NCBI RefSeq assembly: GCF_000732925.1
Contig: NZ_CP008953.1
Span: 8,797,001-8,861,000, forward strand
DNA from: Amycolatopsis japonica
Lineage (GTDB): Bacteria; Actinomycetota; Actinomycetes; Mycobacteriales; Pseudonocardiaceae
Reading direction: 5' to 3'
DNA: 64,000 bases
In this document: positions 14,279 to 22,118 of the stretch, piece after piece
How positions within the stretch are numbered: the first letter of the stretch is position 1
Layout: each line of letters starts with the position of its first letter
Notes under the pieces: model-generated
What the model saw: the letters and a program-made list of their open reading frames with translations, nothing else
What the model was told of the DNA's origin: nothing
Databases searched by the model: none
Made by a program: the position numbers and the translations under genes

Positions 14279-15918
14279 TGGACGCCGATTTCGCGGAGAT
14301 CCTTGTCGTGTTCGTCGGCGTGGTAGTCCTCGGCCTCGGTGTCGTCCGTGCCGTTGAAGACCTTCAGCTGCCGCGCGATCACCGTGAAGATCACGGCGAC
14401 CAGCAGGTTCGCGATCAGCGCCACGAACCCGACGTAGATCTGCAGCTGCGAGCCGCTGAGCGGGTGCCAGCCGAAGATCGACAGGTCCCCGAGCTTCAGC
14501 GCCGAGCCGCCGAAGTGCGCCTTGCCGGTCGCCGGGTTCGGGATGTTGTAGAGCATGATCAGGCCCCACCCGATGCCGACCACCCAGCCGGCGATCAGGC
14601 CCCAGCGGTGGAACCACCGCGTGTAGAGCGAGATCGCCACCGCGGGCAGCGTCTGCAGGATCAGCACCCCGCCGATGAGCTGCAGGTCGATCGAGAACTG
14701 CGGGTCGATGAACAGGATGAACGCCACCGCGCCGAACTTCACGATCAGCGAAGCGAGCTTGGCCTGCTTCGCCTCCTGGCCCGGTGTCGCGTTCTTCTTG
14801 ATGTACTCCTTGTAGATGTTGCGGGTCCACAGGTTGGCCGCCGCGATCGACATGATCGCCGCGGGCACCAGCGCGCCGATGCCGATCGCGGCGAACGCGA
14901 TCCCGGCGAACCACGACGAGAACTGCATGTCGAACAGCACGGGGACGACGGTGTTCGTGTCGGGCTTGCCGGTGGCGTTGTTCGTGATCGGCTTGACCGA
15001 GGCACTGATCGCGACGTAGCCGAGCAGCGCCAGCAGGCCAAGGACCAGCGAGTACGCCGGCAGCGCGACCATGTTCCGCTTGATCACGCTGCGGCCGCGC
15101 GAGGCGAGCACGCTGGTGAGCGAGTGCGGGTACAGGAACAGCGCGAGCGCCGAACCGAGCGCCAGCGTGGCGTACTGCAACTGGTTGTTGGCGTTGAGCA
15201 GGATGCCGTCCGCCGGAGACGGCGTCTTGTCGAACTTCGCGTCGGCGGCGTCGAAGATCGCCGACCAGCCGCCGAGCTTCGAGGGCAGGTAGATGATCGC
15301 CACGAGGATCACGAGGTAGATCAGGATGTCCTTGACGAACGCGATCAGCGCGGGCGCGCGAAGGCCCGACTGGTAGGTGTAGACCGCCAGGATGATGAAG
15401 GCGACCAGCAGCGGCAGGTGACCGACGATGCCGGAGCCGTTGATGCCCATGGTCCGCAGGACCGCCTCGAGCCCGACGAGCTGCAGCGCGATGTACGGCA
15501 TCGTCGCGATGATGCCGGTGATGGCGATCAGCAGCGCCAGCGTCGGCGAACCGAACCGGCCGCGGACGAAGTCGGCGGGGGTGACGTAACCGCGGACGCG
15601 CGAGACCGACCACATGCGCAGCGCCGGCATCAACACGATCGGGTAGACGATGATCGTGTACGGCAGCGCGAACAGGCCCATCGCGCCGGCGCTGAACATC
15701 AGCGCGGGAACGGCCACGAACGTGTAAGCCGTGTAGAGGTCACCACCGAGCAGGAACCAGGTGATCCACGAGCCGAACTTGCGCCCGCCGAGGCCCCACT
15801 CGTCCAGGTGATCGAGGGTGTTTCCCGCCTTCCAGCGCGACGCGACGAAGCCGAGAACGGTGACGACCGCGAAGAGGATCGTGAAGATGATCAGCTCGGG
15901 CCATTGGATGTTGGTCAC
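14275..15918 (-). CDS. Sodium:solute symporter, MctC-like (monocarboxylate/acetate type)
   Basis: 547-aa SSS-family permease with 13-14 predicted helices. Family landmarks include NTLDHLDEWGLGGRKFGSW, the early Na-site segment LGGDLYTAYTFVAVPALMF, and VRGYVTPADFVRGRFGSP. An acidic His-rich tail (EAEDYHADEHDKD) closes it. In corynebacteria MctC-type permeases import acetate, propionate and pyruvate; the same role is inferred here. It is preceded by and overlaps (ATGA) a small DUF3311 gene, the usual partner. Its stop overlaps the convergent ceramidase-like stop. Confidence 0.9.
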   Translation of the reverse strand: MTNIQWPELIIFTILFAVVTVLGFVASRWKAGNTLDHLDEWGLGGRKFGSWITWFLLGGDLYTAYTFVAVPALMFSAGAMGLFALPYTIIVYPIVLMPALRMWSVSRVRGYVTPADFVRGRFGSPTLALLIAITGIIATMPYIALQLVGLEAVLRTMGINGSGIVGHLPLLVAFIILAVYTYQSGLRAPALIAFVKDILIYLVILVAIIYLPSKLGGWSAIFDAADAKFDKTPSPADGILLNANNQLQYATLALGSALALFLYPHSLTSVLASRGRSVIKRNMVALPAYSLVLGLLALLGYVAISASVKPITNNATGKPDTNTVVPVLFDMQFSSWFAGIAFAAIGIGALVPAAIMSIAAANLWTRNIYKEYIKKNATPGQEAKQAKLASLIVKFGAVAFILFIDPQFSIDLQLIGGVLILQTLPAVAISLYTRWFHRWGLIAGWVVGIGWGLIMLYNIPNPATGKAHFGGSALKLGDLSIFGWHPLSGSQLQIYVGFVALIANLLVAVIFTVIARQLKVFNGTDDTEAEDYHADEHDKDLREIGVH

Positions 15919-16193
15919 TTGACGTCCCCCTCGTCGAGCTCGTCCACGGACAGCCGGTCGGGACGCTCACTGGTCGGCTTGTCCTTCGTCATCACGTAGA
16001 CGATCCATGTGCAGAGGACACCGACCACCACGAAGACGAATTGGAACCAGTAGAAGAACGGCATCCCGAACAGCCGGGGACCGTCCGAATTGAACAAGGA
16101 CGTGATCAGCACCAGCAACGGGATGATCAACAGGAGGTTCCAGGGGCTGAACTGAAAACCCCTCACCTTCCCGTCTGCCTTACCTGACGCCAT
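15915..16193 (-). CDS. DUF3311 small membrane protein, symporter partner
   Basis: 92 aa with two membrane helices (LLLIIPLLVLITSLF and FYWFQFVFVVVGVLCTWIVYV) and an acidic tail. DUF3311 proteins are found immediately upstream of SSS symporter genes and overlap them, as here, so it is probably an accessory subunit. ATG start; the gene leads the two-gene operon. Confidence 0.88.
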   Translation of the reverse strand: MASGKADGKVRGFQFSPWNLLLIIPLLVLITSLFNSDGPRLFGMPFFYWFQFVFVVVGVLCTWIVYVMTKDKPTSERPDRLSVDELDEGDVK

Positions 16194-16397
16194 CGGACCT
16201 CACCTAACGTTCCCGTACCCCCGGATCGACCCGATGACCCTAGAACCTCTCCCCCGTCCGGGTCACGCTTGCCTGATATCGATTTGATCAGCGACGCCTC
16301 ATACGACGAAGGGCGGTTGCCGTCGGAGTCCCCGGCGGATATCAATAGCCGCAAGTCGCGAACAGGAACTTCGCACGCAACATCAAAGGGGCATCGG

Positions 16398-18014
16398 ATG
16401 AAGAAACTCCGCTATGCGGTGGTGATCCCGGCTGTCGCCGGCACCATGCTGGCCGGGTTCACGCCTGCGTTCGCAGGGCCGGAGGCTGCCGGGCAGCAGC
16501 CGCTGAACTCCACCAACATTCCGGCGAAGTACGCGGACCAGAAGCTGGACTGGCACAAGTGCACCGCCGGCGAGCTGCCGTCCGCGCCGCCTCCGGGGGC
16601 CGAGAACATCGAGTGCGCGACCTACCGCGCGCCGCGTAACTGGTACAAGACGAACGAGGCCATCGACCTGACGATCGCCGTCAGCCGCCTCGCCGCCACC
16701 AGCGGCAACGCGACGGCCAGTGTCATCACGAACCCGGGTGGTCCCGGCGCTCCCGGCCGTAACTTCCCGGCCCGTCTGCGCAACCAGACGAAGCTGCGCG
16801 CGAACCAGGAGATCATCGGTCTCGACCCGCGCGGCACCGGCAAGAGCACCAACATCACCTGCGGCAACGCGATCGGCACCGGCTCCGACCTGGACCCGCG
16901 CGACCGCAGCCGGGCGAACCTCAACCTGATCCTGGATGCCACCAAGTACGCGGCGGACTCGTGCCAGGTGAAGTCCGGCGAGCTGGGCCCGCTCATCAAC
17001 ACCGCCCAGACCATCCGCGACATCGACCTGCTGCGTGTCCTCCTGGGCCGCGACAAGATCAACTGGGTCGGCTACTCGGCGGGCACCTGGATGGGCGCGC
17101 ACTACGCGCAGCAGTTCCCCACCCGGACCGGCCGCTTCCTGCTCGACTCCTCGACCGAGTTCACCACCACCTGGCAGAACTCGTTCGACGGTCAGCCGCT
17201 CGGCTTCGAGCGCCGCTGGCGTCAGGACTTCCTGCCGTGGATGGGCAAGTACGACAAGGTCTACGGCTTCGGCAAGAACGGTGAGGCCGCTCGCCAGACC
17301 TACGAGAAGGTCCGCTTCGCGCTGACCCAGAACCCGGTCGAGGTCGACGGCGTCCCGGTTTCGGCCAACGCCCTCGACTCGACCATCGCTTCGTACCTCT
17401 ACTCGAAGCGCAACTTCCCGGCACTGGCCGACTACCTGGTCAACCTGAAGACGCTGACCGAGGGCACCTCGTCGCAGCAGCAGAAGGCCTCGGCCGCGCA
17501 GAAGGTCAAGGCCGAGACCGTCGACGGTGACGGCGTCATCGGCCCGCAGCCGCTGTTCGTCCCGAGCGACGGCGACTCCTACAACGCCAGCTTCTGGTCC
17601 ATCCCCTGCAACGAGGGCAAGTGGACCGGCACCCGGCAGAGCGTCATCCGCCAGTCGCAGAAGCTGATCGACCGCGATCTGCCGCTGCTCGGCGCCGGCT
17701 GGCTGATCCAGCCGTGCATCTTCTGGAAGAACAAGCCGGTCGACCTGCCGAAGCTCGACGGCCGCGGCGTCCCGCCGGTGCTGATCGTCCAGTCGGTGCA
17801 CGACCCCGCGACCCCGATCGAGGGCGCGACCCGTGCGCACCGCGCGTTCGCGAACTCGCGGATGATCACCGTGACCGGTGAAGGTGACCACGGTATCTAC
17901 GCCGGCGGCAACGTGGGTGTGGACAAGGTCGTGGAGGACTACCTCGTCGACGGCAAGGTGCCGAACGACCAGAGCCTCCCCGGACTCCCACTTCCGGTGC
18001 CCGCGGGCGCCTGA
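16398..18014 (+). CDS. Secreted alpha/beta hydrolase, TAP-type tripeptidyl aminopeptidase family
   Basis: 538-aa exported serine hydrolase. A signal peptide (MKKLRYAVVIPAVAGTMLAG...PAFA, cleavage near 27) precedes an alpha/beta-hydrolase fold with oxyanion segment NPGGPGAPG. The nucleophile is GYSAG (Ser about 227). A helical lid follows, then the C-terminal TAP-like domain with the acid in VHDPATP (about 469) and His in GEGDHGIY (about 497). The family (SlpD/SlpE, Tap) trims N-terminal peptides outside the cell. AAGGGG precedes the ATG. The transcript ends in the hairpin at 18031-18067. Confidence 0.92.
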   Translation: MKKLRYAVVIPAVAGTMLAGFTPAFAGPEAAGQQPLNSTNIPAKYADQKLDWHKCTAGELPSAPPPGAENIECATYRAPRNWYKTNEAIDLTIAVSRLAATSGNATASVITNPGGPGAPGRNFPARLRNQTKLRANQEIIGLDPRGTGKSTNITCGNAIGTGSDLDPRDRSRANLNLILDATKYAADSCQVKSGELGPLINTAQTIRDIDLLRVLLGRDKINWVGYSAGTWMGAHYAQQFPTRTGRFLLDSSTEFTTTWQNSFDGQPLGFERRWRQDFLPWMGKYDKVYGFGKNGEAARQTYEKVRFALTQNPVEVDGVPVSANALDSTIASYLYSKRNFPALADYLVNLKTLTEGTSSQQQKASAAQKVKAETVDGDGVIGPQPLFVPSDGDSYNASFWSIPCNEGKWTGTRQSVIRQSQKLIDRDLPLLGAGWLIQPCIFWKNKPVDLPKLDGRGVPPVLIVQSVHDPATPIEGATRAHRAFANSRMITVTGEGDHGIYAGGNVGVDKVVEDYLVDGKVPNDQSLPGLPLPVPAGA

Positions 18015-18030
18015 AGCCACTAGGGATTGT

Positions 18031-18067
18031 GGCCCCGTCGAGTTTCGGCTCGGCGGGGCCCTTTTCT
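18031..18067 (+). terminator. Rho-independent terminator of the TAP-type hydrolase gene
   Basis: GGCCCCGTCGAG (18031-18042) pairs with CTCGGCGGGGCC (18049-18060) through 12 bp with one G-U, followed by CTTTTCTT. It lies 17 bp after the stop codon. Confidence 0.85.
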
Positions 18068-18072
18068 TGGGG

Positions 18073-18104
18073 TTGTCCACGACCTGTGCACAGAGTTGTC
18101 CACA
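18073..18104 (+). other. Two DnaA-box-like nonamers upstream of the XRE gene
   Basis: TTGTCCACG (18073-18081) and TTGTCCACA (18096-18104) stand in direct orientation, 23 bp apart. TTGTCCACA is the preferred DnaA box of high-GC actinobacteria. They lie 45-75 bp before the XRE start, where bound DnaA could affect its promoter. Confidence 0.5.
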
Positions 18105-18148
18105 GGCTGGGGGTAACTCGGCACGCGAGCGGTATTAGTATTGGGCTC

Positions 18149-18424
18149 ATGGTGCGAGTGCCGTTGACGGACGAGGAACGCGAACGTGGCGAGCGGCTGG
18201 GGCTGGCGCTCCGGGACGCGCGCGCGGCGTCGTCGCGGAGCATGGTCGAGGTCGCGGCCGAGGCCGGGATCTCGGTGGAGACGCTCCGGAAGATCGAGAC
18301 CGGGCGGATCCCGACGCCCGCCTTCTTCACCGTGATGGCGATCGCGGACGCCGTCGCGCTGCCGCTGGACGCGCTGCGTTCGGCCGCCGAGGGCGACGCC
18401 GAAGAGGTCGCCGAAGCGAGCTGA
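18149..18424 (+). CDS. XRE-family helix-turn-helix regulator
   Basis: 91-aa Cro/C1-type DNA-binding protein. The helix-turn-helix is MVEVAAEAGISVETLRKIETGR (about 33-54, quoted in part), with the following IPTPAFFTVMAIADAVALPL. It has no sensor or enzymatic domain. TAGTAT (18136-18141) lies 7 nt before the ATG, suggesting a leaderless mRNA. Upstream it carries two DnaA-box-like nonamers. Targets are unknown; it is convergent with the EndoU/MafI-like gene but I see no evidence that it controls it. Confidence 0.88.
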   Translation: MVRVPLTDEERERGERLGLALRDARAASSRSMVEVAAEAGISVETLRKIETGRIPTPAFFTVMAIADAVALPLDALRSAAEGDAEEVAEAS

Positions 18425-18436
18425 CGAGGGCTTCAG

Positions 18437-18473
18437 CACCGCTTCGTGAGCAGTGGGCGTACGCGAAGCGGTG
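18437..18473 (+). terminator. Hairpin after the XRE gene
   Basis: CACCGCTTCG (18437-18446) pairs with CGAAGCGGTG (18464-18473), 10 perfect bp, starting 13 bp after the XRE stop. There is no T-run, so its function as a terminator is likely but unproven. Confidence 0.6.
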
Positions 18474-18656
18474 AAGGACGCTTTCGCTGCATCGCATGCG
18501 GTCAAGGCCCCCTTCATCCCACTTTCCACAGGGCCCCGCCGTTGTGGACAACTACCGCCCTCGATCCCCTTCCACCCCGTTCCCGTCACCCACCGCCGAT
18601 ACGCTGGTGCAGGGCGCGCCCCCCAGGGATGGGTGGGGGGTGGGGTTGCGCGGGTG
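18474..18656 (-). repeat. Composite repeat module, copy 2 (inverted)
   Basis: Read on the minus strand this gap repeats the order of copy 1. A GC-rich inverted element (about 18575-18656) shares long identity with 13360-13435, including GCACCAGCGTATCGG. Then comes TTGTCCACAACGGCGG (DnaA-box-like nonamer at plus 18543-18551). Last is a palindromic part with AAGGGGGCCTT and CGCATGCGATGC (about 18480-18520). It lies between the convergent XRE and EndoU/MafI-like genes. Confidence 0.75.
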
Positions 18657-18665
18657 ACGCAGAGA

Positions 18666-19241
18666 TCAGGGGCGCAGAGCGGCCAGGGCGTGTGCCCGGT
18701 CGTTCAGGTAAAGGAAGCCGTCGATCGGCAGGTCGAAGCTGTTCAGCAGGCTTTCCAAGGTGGCGTACTCGTCCACGCCGAGGTTCAGGTTCTCCTTCAG
18801 CGCGTGCGCGACGAGGACGTCCGCCAGTTCTTCCCACTCACCCGACCAGTGCAAGGTGCGGTAGAAGGCCAGGACGTCCGGCGCGATCCGGTCGCCGATC
18901 TGGTCGAGCAGGCTGTCGCCGAAGAAGCTGATCCGGCCGGCGGCGAGGTCGGCGACGGTCGGGTTCGCCGGGTCGGCGGCGGTGTCGGGATTGCGGACCA
19001 CGCCGGGGCCCGCCACCGGATAACCCGTCTTGACGTGGCCGTTGTCTTCGACCAGCACGATCAGGTGCACGCCGTACCGTTCGCCGGCGCAGCGCCAACG
19101 GCCGTTGTGGAGTCTGAGGCGGGGTTCGCTCGGATCGTTCGCGACGTCCTTGATCACCGCGATGATCTGCTCGTCGGTCCAGCCCGCGGGGAACTCGCTG
19201 GTCGCCCGCCGCCCCTTTCCCGGTGCGTGCCCGCCGCCCAC
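18666..19241 (-). CDS. EndoU-like nuclease fragment fused to MafI-like immunity domain
   Basis: 191-aa protein with no signal peptide. Residues 1-85 follow the bacterial EndoU pattern from its middle onward: GGGH (His5), a Lys/Arg-rich turn, SEFPAGWTDEQIIAVIKDVAND, a GRW strand, ERYGVHLIVLVEDNG and the terminal KTGYP (71-75). The segment that should carry the first catalytic His is absent. Residues about 97-191 (SGEWEELADVLVAHAL, LGVDEYATLESLLNSFDLP, LND) resemble small helical MafI-family immunity proteins. Start GTG with AAAGGAG at perfect spacing. A toxin remnant and immunity protein joined in one chain is one reading; a domesticated RNA-binding protein is another. Domain calls are by pattern. 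Confidence 0.6.
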   Translation of the reverse strand: MGGGHAPGKGRRATSEFPAGWTDEQIIAVIKDVANDPSEPRLRLHNGRWRCAGERYGVHLIVLVEDNGHVKTGYPVAGPGVVRNPDTAADPANPTVADLAAGRISFFGDSLLDQIGDRIAPDVLAFYRTLHWSGEWEELADVLVAHALKENLNLGVDEYATLESLLNSFDLPIDGFLYLNDRAHALAALRP

Positions 19242-19270
19242 TCGTGCTCCTTTCGTCGCATCGAGGGTAA

Positions 19271-19306
19271 CCCGCGTTCGGAGTATCCGAATGATCCGAA
19301 CGCGGG
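19271..19306 (-). terminator. Terminator of the three-gene ABC operon
   Basis: CCCGCGTTCGGA (19271-19282) pairs with TCCGAACGCGGG (19295-19306), 12 perfect bp, starting 12 nt after the stop of the membrane-protein gene at 19318. It separates that operon from the EndoU/MafI-like gene. Confidence 0.75.
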
Positions 19307-19317
19307 AACGGGTGACC

Positions 19318-20565
19318 TCAGGCGATCACGCTGAGCAAGACGGCACCGACGACGAGGACGTCGACACCGCGCAGGGCCTGAAGCCCGGCCGCCCCGCCGC
19401 TGACGTCGTAGTTCATCGGTGGCCGGGTCGCCGTCCGCAGCGCGGCGAAGACCGCGAGCGGGATCGCGAGCCACACCGGCCAGGCCGGGATCACGCCGAG
19501 GAGCAACGTCACGAGACCGAGCAGGATCCCCCAAGCGATACCGAGCAGGGTGATCACCAGCCCGTTGACCAGCCGCAACTCCCAGTCGGACGCGCCGAGC
19601 CACCGCCTGCGGCCGGGGTTGCGCCACAGTTCGCCGAGCCCGCCGACGAACGGCACGAGCGCCGCGTACGCGCCGAGCGTGAACAGCGCCGCCGCGGGGA
19701 TCGCCGGGAAGGCCAGGTGCGCGACGCCGACCAGGCACGCGATCACCACGCTCGCCGCCGCGTAGCGCGCCCGGCCGAGCACCCCGGCCCACGCGAGCCG
19801 CAGCGCCGTCGGACGCCGCAGCGACAGCCACGGCACCGGTTTCGACTCCGGGATCAGCAGCATGGGATCCATGAACACCGCGGCCATCGCCCGCAGCAGC
19901 CGCGCGTTCCAGCCGTCGACGAGTTCCTGACGGCCGACCCCGGACATCGGCTCGCCGCCGAAGGCCACCGCGACCGCCACCACGAACAACGCGCCGGCCA
20001 GCACCTCGACGGCGACCGGGCCGAGGCCCGCGGCCGCGAACGCCAGACCGGCGAGCGCGAGCACGACCGGCGCGAGCGTTTCCCCGCGGATCGCCGTCCG
20101 CCGCGCGGTGACGGCGGCCAGGATCGCGCCGGAGGCGGTCAACGCCGACATCGCGATCCACACGTCCTTCGATCCGCCGCCGATCGCGGTGACCAGCGCC
20201 CCGGTGTAACCGACCACCAGGACCAGGCCGGACCACAGCGTCCACATCCGCTTCACGACGACACGGCGCCTGTCGACGCGGGCGAAGTCCATCCACGTCA
20301 GCGCCGCCGGTTCGGCCCAGACGAAGCCCCGGCGCAGGAGGCCGCGCCAGAACATCGCGCAGAGCACGACCAGCAGCCCGAAGACCGCCGGGAAGTCCAC
20401 AACGGACTGTCCAAAGAGGAAATCGCGGAGCTTCGGCAGGTTCTGGAAGGCGGTGAACAGCGCGCCGAAACCGAACAGTGCCAAAAAGGTCTGGTAGTCG
20501 CCGTTGAGCAGCCCGCCGAATCGCTGACGTCCGGGCACATGCGTTGGCGCCTTCGTGGTCACCAC
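19318..20565 (-). CDS. Polytopic membrane protein, probable ABC permease partner (DUF6297-like)
   Basis: 415-aa protein with about 10-12 hydrophobic segments and a central cytoplasmic loop (about 225-270, GVGRQELVDGWNARLLRAM...). It follows a short ATPase gene with a few bases of overlap (GTGGTGA), which argues that it is the membrane half of the same transporter. It resembles proteins annotated as DUF6297; that name is from memory and not checked. Start is GTG 20565 or GTG 20562; the latter gives the classic GTGA overlap. No substrate can be inferred. Confidence 0.72.
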   Translation of the reverse strand: MVTTKAPTHVPGRQRFGGLLNGDYQTFLALFGFGALFTAFQNLPKLRDFLFGQSVVDFPAVFGLLVVLCAMFWRGLLRRGFVWAEPAALTWMDFARVDRRRVVVKRMWTLWSGLVLVVGYTGALVTAIGGGSKDVWIAMSALTASGAILAAVTARRTAIRGETLAPVVLALAGLAFAAAGLGPVAVEVLAGALFVVAVAVAFGGEPMSGVGRQELVDGWNARLLRAMAAVFMDPMLLIPESKPVPWLSLRRPTALRLAWAGVLGRARYAAASVVIACLVGVAHLAFPAIPAAALFTLGAYAALVPFVGGLGELWRNPGRRRWLGASDWELRLVNGLVITLLGIAWGILLGLVTLLLGVIPAWPVWLAIPLAVFAALRTATRPPMNYDVSGGAAGLQALRGVDVLVVGAVLLSVIA

Positions 20566-21164
20566 AACTCAAGGGTGGAGTCGGCCGCTTCCAGCAGCGG
20601 CGGATGATGCGTGGCCACGACGACGGCCGCCCCGGCGTCGGTCGAACGCTTGATCAACGACGTCAGCCATTCCTTCCCCGCGACGTCGAGCGCCCGCTCG
20701 GGCTCGTCGAGCAGCAGGACGTCGTGCGGCCGCGCCGTCGCGCCGAGGAGCAACAGCCGACGGCGTTGCCCGGCCGAGAACTTGCCCGCGGTGACCTTCG
20801 CCCGCTCGGCGAGCCCCGCGTCCGCGAGGAGCGCGTCGAAATCGCCGAGATCGGCACCGAACGAACCCTCCAGCAGTTCGAGATGCTGGAGCGGGGTCAG
20901 CTCGGCGAAGAAATCGGAGTCGTCGAACAGAACGGAAACCTTGCGACGGAAGGAAACATCGCGTTCGTCGGGTTTTCCGCCCGCGACGACGACGCGGCCG
21001 CGCTGCGGAGTTTGCGTTCCGTACAAACACCGCAACAGGGTCGATTTCCCGACTCCGTTGGGGCCGACGATGACCGCGCATTCGCCCGCCTCGACCTCGA
21101 AGTCGAGGCCGTCGAACAACCAGTGCTCCCCGGCCTGGACGCCGAGCCCGCGTACGTCGATCAT
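20559..21164 (-). CDS. Short ABC transporter ATPase
   Basis: 201-aa nucleotide-binding subunit, minimal in length. It has Walker A GPNGVGKST, signature FSAGQRRRLLLLG, Walker B DVLLLDEPERALD and an H-loop THHPP. ATG 21164 overlaps the last 4 bp of the upstream luciferase-like gene (ATGA). It is coupled to the downstream membrane protein, together forming a two-component exporter or regulator of membrane processes. Confidence 0.9.
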   Translation of the reverse strand: MIDVRGLGVQAGEHWLFDGLDFEVEAGECAVIVGPNGVGKSTLLRCLYGTQTPQRGRVVVAGGKPDERDVSFRRKVSVLFDDSDFFAELTPLQHLELLEGSFGADLGDFDALLADAGLAERAKVTAGKFSAGQRRRLLLLGATARPHDVLLLDEPERALDVAGKEWLTSLIKRSTDAGAAVVVATHHPPLLEAADSTLELW

Positions 21165-22033
21165 TTGCCGCGCAAGGATTCGATCACCGGAGCGAGCGCG
21201 TCCATGTTGTGTTCCAGCACGGTGAAGTAGGTGAAGCCGAAGCGTTCGCGATGCGCCAGGATCTGTTCCGCGATCTGCTCGTGGGTGCCGACCAAAGCCG
21301 TCGGCAGCTCGGCGAGTTGTTCGACGGTGAGCGTGCCGTCGAGTAACTCTCGCAGGCTCTCCAACCCTTTTCGCCGGTCTTCGACCACGGCGACGAAATG
21401 CGAGAGGGTATTGAATTCGACCGCGCGGCCGTTCAGTTTCCCGCGGACGAAGTTCACCCGCTCCTCGATTCCGGCCGCGTCGTCGACGGCGAGCGCGCCA
21501 CCATCGGGAACGGCCGCCGTGCCGGTGAAGCCGATGATGTCGGCGTGTTCGGCCGCCAGGGTGAGGAGCCGGTCGCCGCGGCCGGCGATCATCAGCGGCG
21601 GGCCCGGTTTCTGCACCGTCGGCGGTTTGTGGTTTTCGTCGGCATAGAGCCGTTTCAGCTCTTTTATGGTGTTTTCGAGATGGTCGACGCGTTTGCCCGC
21701 ACGCGGGAACTCCATTCCCGCCGCTTCGAATTCGGCCTTCACGTAACCGGCCCCCAGGCCGAGCTCCAGCCTGCCTTCGGTGAACTGGTCCGTGCCGGTG
21801 ACGTCGCGGGCCAGCAGCACCGGGTTGTAGAAGGCGGTGTTGATGACGAAAGTGTTGAGCCGAGGGCGGTTCGTCACCTCGGCGGCGAGCACGAGGGCCG
21901 GGAACGGCGGCGCCATGCCGAGGTGGTCGGCCGCGCCGATCACGTCGAATCCGAGGTCCTCGGCCTTGCGGCACTTTTCGACCCACGCGGCACGGCTTTC
22001 CGGGACGACCATGTTGACGCCGAATTTGACCAT
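21161..22033 (-). CDS. LLM-class F420-dependent oxidoreductase
   Basis: 290-aa luciferase-like TIM-barrel protein. Typical features are MVKFGVNMVVPESR, GFDVIGAADH, the F420-binding region NPVLLARDVTGTDQFTEGRLELGLGAG and the family C-terminus ALVGTHEQIAEQI. It would transfer hydride between F420 (or FMN) and an unknown substrate. ATG 22033 is the first start with this N-terminus; the operon continues directly into the ABC ATPase gene (4-bp overlap). It is separated from pckG by a strong terminator. Confidence 0.9.
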   Translation of the reverse strand: MVKFGVNMVVPESRAAWVEKCRKAEDLGFDVIGAADHLGMAPPFPALVLAAEVTNRPRLNTFVINTAFYNPVLLARDVTGTDQFTEGRLELGLGAGYVKAEFEAAGMEFPRAGKRVDHLENTIKELKRLYADENHKPPTVQKPGPPLMIAGRGDRLLTLAAEHADIIGFTGTAAVPDGGALAVDDAAGIEERVNFVRGKLNGRAVEFNTLSHFVAVVEDRRKGLESLRELLDGTLTVEQLAELPTALVGTHEQIAEQILAHRERFGFTYFTVLEHNMDALAPVIESLRGK

Positions 22034-22060
22034 GCGGCCACGGTACCGAGCGCACAGGAA

Positions 22061-22102
22061 GAAGGCCTCATCCTCGGGAATGACTCCGAGGATGAGGCCT
22101 TC
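22061..22102 (-). terminator. Strong terminator after pckG
   Basis: A 17-bp perfect stem: 22061-22077 (starts GAAGGCCTCATCC) pairs with 22086-22102 across an 8-nt loop. It lies 17 nt after the pckG stop. Confidence 0.85.
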
Positions 22103-22118
22103 TCCGGCGTCCGGATTA

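Noticed and set aside
14278..15999. A 573-codon plus-strand frame across the symporter gene
   Set aside because: Extremely Arg/Asp/Glu-rich with no domain; it mirrors the symporter helices on the other strand.
18149..19241. XRE gene plus EndoU/MafI-like gene as a toxin-antitoxin operon
   Set aside because: The genes are convergent with a hairpin and a composite repeat between them, so they are not an operon.
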